From positions 1-29,626 of the forward strand of contig JAEWFG010000176.1 of assembly GCA_023388935.1 (NCBI GenBank): a stretch of 29,626 bases of DNA, read 5' to 3'. Under the pieces are notes generated by a model, which saw only the letters and a program-made list of their open reading frames with translations, had not been told where the DNA came from and did not search any database. This DNA is from Pseudomonadota bacterium. Its GTDB lineage: Bacteria > Pseudomonadota > Alphaproteobacteria > Rhizobiales > Xanthobacteraceae. The position numbers were made by a program, and so were the translations under genes. Positions within the stretch are counted from its first letter, which is position 1; each line of letters begins with the position of its first letter. Of this stretch, positions 1 to 7,698 are shown in pieces.

Positions 1-122
1 TCGGTCGGCCAATCGGACAGGTTGGCGATGGTGCGCTTCTTGATCTTGTCGCCGTCGCGATAGCTCTCGCGCAGCAGGATCGCGGGCGGCGAGTTTCGGT
101 TGGGGACCGATTCGATATACAT
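1..122 (-). mobile_element. IS1634-type transposase, N-terminal fragment cut by window edge
   Basis: Reading the minus strand from an ATG at 122 gives an open frame of 40 codons that runs off the left edge. It begins MYIESVPNRNSPPAILLRES and continues with a basic stretch (DGDKIKKRT) and the end ANLSDWP. I recognise this as the conserved N-terminal leader of IS1634/IS4-superfamily transposases, which cut and paste insertion sequences and are common in rhizobia. Only the start is visible, so whether the element is intact cannot be judged. It lies just outside the glycan locus and probably marks its left border. The family call rests on memory of the leader sequence, not on catalytic residues, which would lie outside the window. 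Confidence 0.8.
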
Positions 123-303
123 GGCACCATTGTGCCGCAATAACTGCAAAATAGCTAGTTATTTCCGCTATTTACATGGCTACATTTCCTGGCCATTTTC
201 CGGAAAACCCAACCAAATTCAACACCCTACAGTTTTCGCAAGAAGGAAGTTCGGGCTAGGGAATTCGCCCGCGGCCCTTCGGGCTCCGGTGTCGCCGCTG
301 ACG
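123..303. other. AT-rich junction between transposase and glycan locus
   Basis: No gene is supported here. The first ~120 bases are clearly AT-richer than the surrounding DNA. They hold a GGCAC/GTGCC stem (123-136) directly upstream of the transposase start, two overlapping and mutually exclusive 7-bp stems (139-145 with 157-163; 149-155 with 167-173), and a perfect palindrome TTTTCCGGAAAA at 196-207. The stretch probably contains the terminal part of the insertion sequence and its promoter. I cannot place the terminal inverted repeat because the other end is missing. Confidence 0.5.
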
Positions 304-1515
304 TCAGTAAATCTGAGGGTAGCGGCGATATCGCAGCCGCATCAGGTGCCGGGCGAGTTGCCGGTGCCCCTCGTCGATCCGCCCGGCGAAATAGGCGAGC
401 CTTTCCTTGCCTGCGATGGCGAGCCGGGCGCGCTCCTCGGCCGAGCCGACCTTGACGATGGCCTTGGCGAGCGATGCGGGATCGTCGTAGTCGAACAGGA
501 CAGCGGCGTCGCCCGCCTGAGCTTTGAAAGCTTCCGGATAGATCACCGCCGTGCCGACCGCCCACGCCTCCAACGGCGGCAGATTGGTGGGGCCGAAATA
601 GGTGGCCATGACAAGCGCGTTGGCGCCGCGATAGAGGGCGCCAAGCTCCGCGGAGGGAACGAAGCCGAGCGTGCGAACGGAATCGCCGAGGCAGTGCTGC
701 GCGACCAGCGCCTCGAACGCGGCGCGCGCGCCGGGATCGGAGCCGCACAGCACCAGCGTGTGCCGCTCGCCCTGGTCCCTGAGCAGGCGCATCGCGAGCA
801 GAATCGTCGCGTGGTTCTTGTGCGACCAGAATTGCGCCGGATAGAACAGATAGCCGCGCTCGAGGCCGTGCTTTTCGAGGATCGCGGCGTCCTCGGCCTC
901 GCCGGTCGTGCCTGATCGCGACACGTAGAGCGACGGGGAGAACGGGATGCAGACGGCGTGGTCGCGTTCCATAGCGTAGCGCCGGCACAGCATGTCGATC
1001 AGTTCGTCGGCGTTGGTAATGACCACCGCGGCCTTGGTGACGGCGCTGCGCCACACGATGTCGCGCCGCTCGAATTGGGCAAACTCGCGCACCTCGTCGA
1101 ACTCAGGGCTGTCGCGGAAGCAACCGTCGAAAATCGTGATGATGAACGGCAGCTTGTAGAGCGCCAGGTTCCAGTTGGACGTGGTGGTGAAGTAGACGAT
1201 GTCGACGCCGGCGTTGATCAGCTTTTTCTCGAACGGCGCGCAAACGCGCATGGCGTATTGCAGCAGATCGAACGGTCCTAGATATTTGAGAAACAGGAAC
1301 AGGCGGTCGAGGGAGCCGAGCTTGAGATACACGCTGTTGATGCCGAGATCGGCAAGGATTGCGACGTTGTCGGGCAGCGTCGTGAATACGGTAACGTCCA
1401 GATCGGCGGTCTTTGCCCAGTCGCGCATCCAAAGGATGTCGGTGAGCGACTGCTGGAAACCTCCGCCCACGTCGAGCGGCAGCTCGAGGAAAATGCCGAC
1501 GTGATAGCGTTTCAC
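304..1515 (-). CDS. GT4-type glycosyltransferase
   Basis: A 403-residue GT-B fold glycosyltransferase, expected to add a sugar to a lipid-linked oligosaccharide at the cytoplasmic face of the inner membrane. The C-terminal half has the GT4 pattern: a YPAQFWSHKNH segment (start of the second Rossmann domain, with the conserved H-K-N), a GFVPSAELGALYRGA helix, and GPTNLPPLEAWAVGTAV near the end, a variant of the nucleotide-sugar binding EX7E region. I chose a GTG start at 1515 because it gives the natural beginning (KRYHVGIFLELP) and overlaps the upstream methyltransferase stop as GTGA. An ATG further upstream would add 34 residues unlike the family. It is last in a four-gene overlapped cassette. 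Donor and acceptor cannot be told. Confidence 0.88.
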   Translation of the reverse strand: MKRYHVGIFLELPLDVGGGFQQSLTDILWMRDWAKTADLDVTVFTTLPDNVAILADLGINSVYLKLGSLDRLFLFLKYLGPFDLLQYAMRVCAPFEKKLINAGVDIVYFTTTSNWNLALYKLPFIITIFDGCFRDSPEFDEVREFAQFERRDIVWRSAVTKAAVVITNADELIDMLCRRYAMERDHAVCIPFSPSLYVSRSGTTGEAEDAAILEKHGLERGYLFYPAQFWSHKNHATILLAMRLLRDQGERHTLVLCGSDPGARAAFEALVAQHCLGDSVRTLGFVPSAELGALYRGANALVMATYFGPTNLPPLEAWAVGTAVIYPEAFKAQAGDAAVLFDYDDPASLAKAIVKVGSAEERARLAIAGKERLAYFAGRIDEGHRQLARHLMRLRYRRYPQIY

Positions 1516-2279
1516 GGCTGCGCGGCCTTTCTCGCGATCGAATGGGCGGCCCAATCCTTCGCGTTCGGCGCAACGTCGGAGAGCCAGGCATGGCTGCCGG
1601 CCGGCTCGAACCCACAAAGTCTGAGCGAGGCTTCGACCTCGAAGGGGAACCAGTAGCGCATGCGATGGGTTTCGTCGACGCGCCGGATCGTCGAGCGATC
1701 GGTGTCTTCGCAGAACAGGGTGTAGTTCACGAGCACCGTCGCTTTCGGCTCGTCATGCTCCGATTGCGCGATCCGGGTCAGACGCAGCGGTGCCTGCTCG
1801 ATGACCTTGACGCGCGTCTCGACGCCTTGGGCCAGCACGGCGCCGCCGTACCAATAGTCGAAGAAGAACACGCCGCCGGGTTTCAACGAGGCGCAAGCGG
1901 TGCGGAAAAATGCCTCCAGCTGCTTATGGTCGTTCTGATAGCTTGCGACGTGAAACAGCGACACGACCGCGTCACAGTCGCGCTCCGGACCGGCTTCGCA
2001 GGCGTCACCCTGCCGGAAGGGAATCTTGAGTCCGACCTGCGCGGCGCGCGCGTTCGCCCTGGCTATCATGTCGGCGCTGAGATCGACACCGGCGACGTCC
2101 CAGCCACGGCGCGCGAATTCGATCGCATGCACGCCCGTGCCGCAGCCGAGATCGAGAAGTTTGCCCGACGCAATGCCGTGGTCGCGCAGGCGGCCTTCGA
2201 CGAAGTCGACCTCAGCGGCGTAGTCCTTGTCCCGGTACAGGAGGTCGTACCAGGGCGCATAGTCCGCAAATACGCTCAC
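1512..2279 (-). CDS. class I SAM-dependent methyltransferase (possible amino-sugar N-methyltransferase)
   Basis: A 255-residue Rossmann-fold methyltransferase. Motif I is LLDLGCGTGV at about residues 41-50, followed by the acidic ribose-binding loop AGVDLSADM. The N-terminus (FADYAPWYDLLYRDKDY) resembles the small sugar methyltransferases of the DesVI/TylM1 type, which methylate the amino group of nucleotide-linked amino sugars. The start is a GTG at 2279 overlapping the aminotransferase stop by four bases (GTGA), so the two are probably translationally coupled. That coupling is the reason to suspect the aminotransferase product is the substrate. O-methylation or a different substrate remains possible. 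Confidence 0.88.
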   Translation of the reverse strand: MSVFADYAPWYDLLYRDKDYAAEVDFVEGRLRDHGIASGKLLDLGCGTGVHAIEFARRGWDVAGVDLSADMIARANARAAQVGLKIPFRQGDACEAGPERDCDAVVSLFHVASYQNDHKQLEAFFRTACASLKPGGVFFFDYWYGGAVLAQGVETRVKVIEQAPLRLTRIAQSEHDEPKATVLVNYTLFCEDTDRSTIRRVDETHRMRYWFPFEVEASLRLCGFEPAGSHAWLSDVAPNAKDWAAHSIARKAAQP

Positions 2280-3397
2280 GCGAGGATCTCCCGCAGCGCC
2301 TGTGCGGACCGCGCGATCTCGTCGTCGGTCAGCGCCAGTCCGCTCGGCAGATAGAAGCCGCGACGGGCGATGCGCTCCGCGTTCGGGTGCTGCTCGTTCA
2401 GCATGAAGCCCATGCGCCGCAGCACCGGTTGCTCGTGCATGCACCAGAAGAACGGCCGCGTGCCGATGCCCTTCTCAGCCAGACGTCGCATCGCCTCCTT
2501 GGCATCGAAGGGGACGTCGTCGTTCAGGACGACGCCATAGACCCAGTAGATGTTGTCGGCATAGTTGGTGCTGACGACGGGACGGCTGATGCGCCCGACA
2601 TTCTCGAGGTGGCTCTCGTAGAGTCGACCGATGCGACGCTTGATCTCGATCGTCTGCGGCAGGCGCTCGACCTGGGCTACACCGAGCGCGGCCTGAAGGT
2701 TGGTCATGCGCGCGTTCCAGCCAAGCTCTTCATGGATGAAGCGCTGTTGCGACTGGAAGCAGAGATTGCGCAGGCTGACGAGGCGATCGGCAAGCGCATC
2801 GTCATCGGTGAGGATCATGCCGCCTTCGCCAGTGGTGACGTGCTTGTTGGGATAGAAGCTGAAGGTCGAGGCGTCGCCAAAGCTGCCGCAGGGCGCGCCG
2901 CGATAGGTTTGGCCGTGCATTTCGGCAGCGTCCTCGATCACCCTCAGGCCGCGCGTGCGGGCAAGTTCGAGGATCGGGGCCAGATCGACCGGCAGGCCGT
3001 AGATGTGGACCAGCATGATCGCGCGCGTGCGCGGCGTGATCGCTGCCTCCACACCTTCGATCGTCATGTTCCAAGTCGCGGGATCGCAATCGACCGCGAC
3101 AGGGACGAGGCCAGCCCGCACCACGGCGGCTGCACAGCTGATGATGGTGAAGGTCGGGATGATGACTTCGTCGCCCGATTCGAGCCCCAGTGCGTGAACG
3201 GCGATGTCGAGTGCGACCGAGCCGTTGGTGACGGCAACGCCGTGCCGCCGTCCGGCGGCGCTCGCCATTGCCTCCTCGAAGCGCTTGATGAAAGGGCCTT
3301 CCGACGAGATCCATCCGGTCCGGATGCACTCAGAGAGGTATTCGGCCTCGTTGCCATCGAGGAGCGGCGTGTTGACGGGAACGAAGGCTGGGGTCAC
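2276..3397 (-). CDS. DegT/DnrJ/EryC1 (perosamine-synthase-like) sugar aminotransferase
   Basis: A 373-residue PLP-dependent aminotransferase that would convert a nucleotide-linked keto-sugar to an amino sugar, normally with glutamate as donor. The fold-type I pattern is complete: NGSVALDIAV near 58, VIEDAAEMHG with the PLP-nitrogen-binding Asp at about 156, and FSFYPNKHVTTGEGGM with the Schiff-base Lys at about 185. The NK-TTGEGGM arrangement is that of GDP-perosamine synthase and relatives that act at C4 of 4-keto-6-deoxy sugars. It overlaps the cupin gene upstream and the methyltransferase downstream. No dedicated 4,6-dehydratase lies in this cassette, so the keto substrate must come from elsewhere, possibly LegB. 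Confidence 0.93.
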   Translation of the reverse strand: MTPAFVPVNTPLLDGNEAEYLSECIRTGWISSEGPFIKRFEEAMASAAGRRHGVAVTNGSVALDIAVHALGLESGDEVIIPTFTIISCAAAVVRAGLVPVAVDCDPATWNMTIEGVEAAITPRTRAIMLVHIYGLPVDLAPILELARTRGLRVIEDAAEMHGQTYRGAPCGSFGDASTFSFYPNKHVTTGEGGMILTDDDALADRLVSLRNLCFQSQQRFIHEELGWNARMTNLQAALGVAQVERLPQTIEIKRRIGRLYESHLENVGRISRPVVSTNYADNIYWVYGVVLNDDVPFDAKEAMRRLAEKGIGTRPFFWCMHEQPVLRRMGFMLNEQHPNAERIARRGFYLPSGLALTDDEIARSAQALREILA

Positions 3398-3840
3398 AGC
3401 GCAGGACCTTTGACCCGTATCTCCGACGCCGCCGCTTCGGGGAAACGAGTCTTGTCGTTCTCGCCGGCGTAGGGGCCTTGCTTGATCTCGAACATCTCGA
3501 GCGGCTCGACGACGTGGAAGCCGTGTGCGCCGCTGCAGAGCAGGATGATGTCGCCGGCGCCGAGCATGCGGCTCTCCAGATACTCCTCAGCCTCGGTGTA
3601 GAAATCGACCTGCAGCTTGCCCTTCTGGATGACAAGGACCTCCTGCGTGAAATGCACCTCCCGCGTCACCTTGTTGTGACGATGGGGTGCAATGCTCTTA
3701 CCTTCCGGATGGCTCATGAAAGCGAGCTGTTGCGAGAGTTCGGGCGAGGAGAAGAAGGTGATGCCCGGCTTGCGGAACGAGGCGCGAACGATGATCGCGT
3801 AGAGCTGGTCGCCGAAACTGACATGTTCGACGTGTTCCAT
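3394..3840 (-). CDS. small cupin-fold protein
   Basis: A 148-residue single-domain cupin. Motif 1 is seen as APHRHN (His at about 53 and 55) with Glu at 61 or 67 and the glycine of VIQKGKL; motif 2 is GAGDIILLCSGAHGFHV (His at about 106). These residues would hold a metal, although motif 2 lacks the usual proline. Cupins beside sugar aminotransferases include 3,4-ketoisomerases (FdtA type) and epimerases, but this one does not match those families well enough to name. It is first in the cassette, overlaps the aminotransferase by four bases, and has a TATAAT-like -10 box upstream. A role in preparing or binding the keto-sugar is inference from position. Confidence 0.8.
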   Translation of the reverse strand: MEHVEHVSFGDQLYAIIVRASFRKPGITFFSSPELSQQLAFMSHPEGKSIAPHRHNKVTREVHFTQEVLVIQKGKLQVDFYTEAEEYLESRMLGAGDIILLCSGAHGFHVVEPLEMFEIKQGPYAGENDKTRFPEAAASEIRVKGPAL

Positions 3841-3866
3841 CCAGGGCCTCGATAAAAAACGTTGGA

Positions 3867-3872
3867 ATTATA
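3867..3872 (-). promoter_or_regulatory. candidate -10 box upstream of the cupin cassette
   Basis: The minus strand reads TATAAT, a perfect -10 hexamer, 26 bases before the cupin ATG and inside a locally AT-rich patch. Transcription would start near 3860, giving a leader of about 20 bases. The expected -35 position is poor. A dyad TTGAC-N7-GTCAA at 3910-3926 lies about 40 bases further upstream and could be an activator site, which would fit a weak -35. Confidence 0.35.
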
Positions 3873-3961
3873 GTGACATAGCGCCACCATGTACGGCACT
3901 TTGGCTATTTTGACCCGGACCGTCAAGGGCGGAAGGGCTGCGTGCCGGCAGCATGCAGGTT

Positions 3962-5140
3962 TCAGCCGGCCAGGCGAAGAATGTGGTCGACCCGCTGCCG
4001 GAACGTGTGGGTCGAAAGCGTCCGCGCTTGGCCTGCCGCGGCAATCGCGTCGCGCTCGTCATCGTTGGCGAGATAACGATCGATCATGGCGAGGCAGTCG
4101 TCGACCGAGCGCCAGACTCCAACCTCGCGACCTTCGTCGAACAGCGTGTGCAGATTGTCCTTGAAATCGGTCAAAAGGAACGTCCCGACGCCGGTCGCCT
4201 CGAACAGCCGCGCGTTGCCGGCTTCGCTGCCGGCCTGGTCGATGTGCGAATTGAGCGTGATGCGGGACGAGCGGAGCGCCTGATACATCTCCACTCCCCA
4301 GACCTCGCCCTGATAGCAGCGGTGCAGCGGCGAGGACGCGGGGAGGGTGTGTAGGCCGCTGCCGTAGAGCTTCAGATCGTAACGGCGGGCGACCCCCTCG
4401 AGCAGCGCCACCCGCTGCTGGTGATCGGCAGACACGGCGCCGACGAAGGAGATGTCGATGCTGCGCCCGGGCGCAGGCGGTAGAACGTCGAAGATATCAG
4501 GTTGGAAGGCCAGATGAACTACCTCGGATCTGACACCGGCGTCGCGGAAGGACTGAACCACCCGGAGAAGCTGCGAGATCATCAGGTCATAGATCGACCA
4601 GTCCTCGCCGCGCGAGGGTACGATGCCGACCTGGCCGATCAGGATCGGGCCGCCGATGCCCTTGATTTGCCGCGCGAAGCGCGCGTCGACATGGAAGACG
4701 TCCTGGTTGAGGACGATATCCGGCTTGAACTCCTCGATCTGCGCGAGCAGGATCTTTTCCGCCTGCGCATCGAGCCGCGGGCTCAGGCCCACCTTGCGTG
4801 CCAGCGGCCTGAGGAAGGGCTTGAATGGGGCAATTGTGCGCTGGAGCCAGCCGGGGATCGCTTGCCGTTGCGCCTCGGTGCCCGGGTCCGGCGACGGCGT
4901 AACGGCGAGACCGCGCTCGCGCGCCCATGCTGCCCGCATCCAGGGATTGTTGACGTGAATGTCGGCGGCGACATGCCCCGCCGCGGCGAAGTTGCGTGAG
5001 TAGAAGTCGGCAACTCCGAACAGACTGGCATTGCGCGCCGCCATCTGCACTGCGTAAGGCGCGCCGGCCAGATCGGGCGCGCGGCGGTACAGCCACGTCA
5101 GAAAGCGCGTATAGTCGGCATTGAGGATGAGGACGCGCAC
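3962..5140 (-). CDS. CgeB-like glycosyltransferase (GT1_2-type C-terminus)
   Basis: A 392-residue glycosyltransferase related to CgeB/YkvP. The C-terminal part carries the family signature: DISFVGAVSADHQQRVALL (start of the second domain), a mid-region SRITLNSHIDQAG, then RLFEATGVGTFLLTDFKDNL and EVGVWRSVDDCLAMIDRYL before a final helix. The start is a GTG at 5140 (protein begins VRVLILNADYTRFL), five bases after the stop of the upstream membrane protein. The same frame stays open to 6550, but that extension is antisense-quality sequence over the membrane protein and is not coding. The substrate is unknown. It probably adds one residue of the repeat unit. Confidence 0.85.
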   Translation of the reverse strand: MRVLILNADYTRFLTWLYRRAPDLAGAPYAVQMAARNASLFGVADFYSRNFAAAGHVAADIHVNNPWMRAAWARERGLAVTPSPDPGTEAQRQAIPGWLQRTIAPFKPFLRPLARKVGLSPRLDAQAEKILLAQIEEFKPDIVLNQDVFHVDARFARQIKGIGGPILIGQVGIVPSRGEDWSIYDLMISQLLRVVQSFRDAGVRSEVVHLAFQPDIFDVLPPAPGRSIDISFVGAVSADHQQRVALLEGVARRYDLKLYGSGLHTLPASSPLHRCYQGEVWGVEMYQALRSSRITLNSHIDQAGSEAGNARLFEATGVGTFLLTDFKDNLHTLFDEGREVGVWRSVDDCLAMIDRYLANDDERDAIAAAGQARTLSTHTFRQRVDHILRLAG

Positions 5141-5145
5141 CGTCT

Positions 5146-6480
5146 TTAGCGCCCCTCTTCGGAGATGCCGCGCGGCATCACGTACCACAAAAGAAACAGC
5201 AGCGCTGCCCCGTGCGTCAACATCACAGTCGTGAAGGGAACGTTCATCATCGTCTGTGGCAACAGCGCCCCAGATACCAGAATGGTGCGCTGTGACACGC
5301 CGGCAGACATCCCATTGGCGATGGCGATGACGATGCCGCACACAAGCGCCGAAACCGGGGCAAACAGAGGGCCAACCGAAGCCACGCCCTCGGTAGCGAA
5401 GAGTGACGCGTTCATATAACCGCCGATGCCGAACCAGTTGTAGATGACAACCGCCATCGGCTCCTGATACGCGCAAGATATCAAGGGCTTCAAGAAGCTG
5501 ATCTGACAGAAATGGGTAAGATCGTGCGCGAAGAAGAACTCGTTGTAATAGTCCATCGCAAGCGCCGGGATTGCGATCATGCGGAGATTTACGAGTTGGA
5601 AGACCGGCATCGCGAGCCGTTCCGGAAATAGGATGAGCAGGATGACGCCCGCGGTGGTCGGGACCAGCAACGACAGGATGACGGTGAGCCGCAAGTCCAG
5701 GAGCCTTGTCGCCGCCAGCATGAGGACGAGCCACGCGGGCGTGAAGAAGGCCTGCTTGCTCAACGTGACCGGATAGAACAGCAGCAGCAGGATGAGGACG
5801 GTGCCGGCCCACCAGCGGCTTCCTCTGAGTGCATAGCATGCGAACGCGAACGGCAGAAGCGCCGTCGTCGTGATCCCGACCAAGTAGTTCACCAATGTCG
5901 GCGCGGTCAGAGTCTCGCGAAATGTGTAGATGTCTCCTAGCGAGACCAGCCTGAAATTGTAATATGCCCCGATCGCCGCGGCGGCGGCCCCGATCAGCAC
6001 GATGCAGCCCAATAGCCGCTCGAAAGCCTGCGGGGACAATGTCAGTAATCGCGGCAGGGTCGGCCGGTAGAGTGCAGGCAGCAGGAATGCCACCGCGGAG
6101 GCTGCCGCCGAGAGGCCGCTCAGGCGATGGTTGTAACCGAATTGGGAGAAGTTGTTTAGCCAGAGATAGCCGGCAATCATGACGAACAGGTAGTAGCCGA
6201 CAAAATAGCCGAAGCTGAACCGGGCGCGAGCGAACAAGACGGTTAGGACGGCGAACGCTGCAACCGTGGCAACCGCCGCGGGTAGCATCTCGTTGCCGAA
6301 GAGAATGTGGTACACGGGGTAGATTCGCGTGACGCAGATCAGCGAGATGCTGCCCAGGGCCAGATGGCACAGGATGAGCAGCGCCACGCCTCGATCGTGG
6401 CCGCGCAAACGAAGTCCGTCCGCGGCCCTGTGATCCATGATGTCCGTGGGGGGTCCCATGTGGCGGTTCGGATATCCCAT
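5146..6480 (-). CDS. Wzy-like polytopic membrane protein (putative O-antigen/capsule polymerase)
   Basis: A 444-residue, very hydrophobic protein with roughly ten to twelve predicted membrane segments after a short polar N-terminus. A large loop around residues 300-350 (LAMDYYNEFFFAHDLTHFCQ through SCAYQEP) lies between late segments. This fits polysaccharide polymerases of the oligosaccharide-repeat-unit family, which join flipped units on the periplasmic side. Such proteins share little sequence, so the call rests on topology, loop position and the adjacent glycosyltransferase. The start is uncertain: ATGs at 6480, 6459 and 6438 are in frame and none has a clear ribosome-binding site. A second Wzy-like protein lies at 14535-16070, so one of the two may be a ligase or have another role. 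Confidence 0.75.
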   Translation of the reverse strand: MGYPNRHMGPPTDIMDHRAADGLRLRGHDRGVALLILCHLALGSISLICVTRIYPVYHILFGNEMLPAAVATVAAFAVLTVLFARARFSFGYFVGYYLFVMIAGYLWLNNFSQFGYNHRLSGLSAAASAVAFLLPALYRPTLPRLLTLSPQAFERLLGCIVLIGAAAAAIGAYYNFRLVSLGDIYTFRETLTAPTLVNYLVGITTTALLPFAFACYALRGSRWWAGTVLILLLLFYPVTLSKQAFFTPAWLVLMLAATRLLDLRLTVILSLLVPTTAGVILLILFPERLAMPVFQLVNLRMIAIPALAMDYYNEFFFAHDLTHFCQISFLKPLISCAYQEPMAVVIYNWFGIGGYMNASLFATEGVASVGPLFAPVSALVCGIVIAIANGMSAGVSQRTILVSGALLPQTMMNVPFTTVMLTHGAALLFLLWYVMPRGISEEGR

Positions 6481-6541
6481 TCGAAGAATGCACGCAATGT
6501 CCCAGGCGTGCCCGAACGGAGATATTGTGCGGTCTAAAACC

Positions 6542-6582
6542 TTGATTCATTCGGGCTTTTGTTAATATAGGTCAGCCTGACC
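6542..6582 (+). promoter_or_regulatory. candidate promoter and palindromic operator in the divergent spacer
   Basis: In the 156-base spacer between divergent genes an AT-rich patch holds TTGATT (6542-6547) followed by TAATATAG (6563-6570), a weak sigma-70-like pair. Directly after it comes a perfect 13-base palindrome GGTCAG-C-CTGACC (6570-6582). A palindrome at the expected start site is where a repressor would sit. Spacing to either -10 reading is not ideal, so the promoter part is tentative while the palindrome is certain as sequence. Confidence 0.4.
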
Positions 6583-6636
6583 GGTGTGCTCAGAACCTCT
6601 CGTCACGAGCCCGCCTACAGGAAAGATCGAGGTCTC

Positions 6637-7698
6637 ATGATCAGGTTCGGCCTGCTCGGGTGCGGACGCATTGCCAAGCGCCACGCCGACCTTTTGGGCG
6701 GCAACCGTATCGAAGGCGCGCGTCTCGTCGCGGTGTGCGATTCCGATCCCGCGCGCGCGGATGTGATCGCCTCGAAGTTCAAGGTATCCGCGCACGACAA
6801 TCTCGATGCGATGCTTGCGCGTGATGATATCGACGCCGTTGCCGTGCTGACGCCGAGTGGGCTGCATCCCCAGCATGCGATTGCCTGCGCCCGGGCGGGC
6901 AAGCATGTTGTGGTCGAAAAGCCGATGGCGCTGCGGTTGCAGGACGCCGATGACATGATCCGCGCCTGCGATGAGGCAGGTGTAAAGCTCTTCGTCGTCA
7001 AGCAGAACCGCTTCAACGTGCCGATCGTCAAGGCGCGTGAGGCGCTCGACGCCGGCCGGTTTGGAAAGCTCGTGCTCGGCACGGTCCGCGTGCGCTGGTG
7101 CCGGGACCAGGCCTACTACGATCAGGACGCCTGGCGCGGCACCTGGGCCCAGGACGGGGGCGTGCTCACCAATCAAGCCAGTCATCACATCGACATGCTG
7201 GAGTGGTTTTTTGGCGACGTCGTCAGCGTTCATGCGCGCAGCACTACCGCGCTGGTGAAGATCGAGACCGAGGACACGGCGGTTGCGACGCTGAAGTTCC
7301 GTAGCGGGGCGCTGGGGATCATCGAGGCTACGACCGCGGCACGTCCGGCCGATCTCGAAGGCTCGCTCTCTATCCTGGGCGAGAAAGGGACGGTGGAGGT
7401 CGGCGGCTTCGCCATGAACCAGATCTGCCACTGGCGCTTCGTCAACGAGCTGCCGTCGGACAAGGAGGTGATCGAAAAGTTTTCGGTCAATCCGCCGAAC
7501 GTCTACGGCTTTGGCCATCACGCCTATTATCAGCACGTTGTCGAGTGTCTCGCCGACCGTGGCGCGGCGCTGGTTGACGGGCTGCAGGGCCGCAAGAGCC
7601 TGGAGCTAATCTCCGCGCTCTACGAATCCATCGAGACCGGGCAGGAGGTGTCGCTTCACTTCGTGCCCCGCCGCAGCCGTTTGGGCATTTCCTCGTGA
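6637..7698 (+). CDS. Gfo/Idh/MocA oxidoreductase, WbpB/WlbA-like
   Basis: A 353-residue NAD-dependent dehydrogenase. The N-terminal Rossmann motif is GLLGCGRIAKRHAD (5-18), the family EKP motif is at 94-96, VVKQNRFN is near 120-127, and GGVLTNQASHHIDML (174-188) carries the active-site His region. The QNRF and NQ-x-xHxxDxL features are those of WbpB/WlbA, which oxidise C3 of UDP-GlcNAcA with a bound NAD recycled by 2-oxoglutarate. The next two genes are the matching acetyltransferase and aminotransferase. The ATG at 6637 follows a GAGGT ribosome site; the frame opens earlier but without Rossmann-compatible sequence. No WbpA-type UDP-GlcNAc 6-dehydrogenase is in the window, so the uronic acid precursor must come from elsewhere. 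Confidence 0.88.
   Translation: MIRFGLLGCGRIAKRHADLLGGNRIEGARLVAVCDSDPARADVIASKFKVSAHDNLDAMLARDDIDAVAVLTPSGLHPQHAIACARAGKHVVVEKPMALRLQDADDMIRACDEAGVKLFVVKQNRFNVPIVKAREALDAGRFGKLVLGTVRVRWCRDQAYYDQDAWRGTWAQDGGVLTNQASHHIDMLEWFFGDVVSVHARSTTALVKIETEDTAVATLKFRSGALGIIEATTAARPADLEGSLSILGEKGTVEVGGFAMNQICHWRFVNELPSDKEVIEKFSVNPPNVYGFGHHAYYQHVVECLADRGAALVDGLQGRKSLELISALYESIETGQEVSLHFVPRRSRLGISS

Noticed and set aside
262..300. GCCC-TTC-GGGC stem after the GT4 gene as a terminator
   Set aside because: The stem is four base pairs and has no T-run on the relevant strand.
2387..3472. 361-residue plus-strand open frame
   Set aside because: It is antisense to the aminotransferase, is Asp/Arg/Ala-rich without any recognisable motif, and arises from third-position GC bias. 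Many similar long shadows occur across the window.
3962..6550. 862-residue open frame on the minus strand
   Set aside because: Only the part below 5140 reads as a protein (the CgeB-like enzyme). The upstream half is Arg/His/Pro-rich, has no domain, and overlaps the membrane protein gene on the same strand in another frame.
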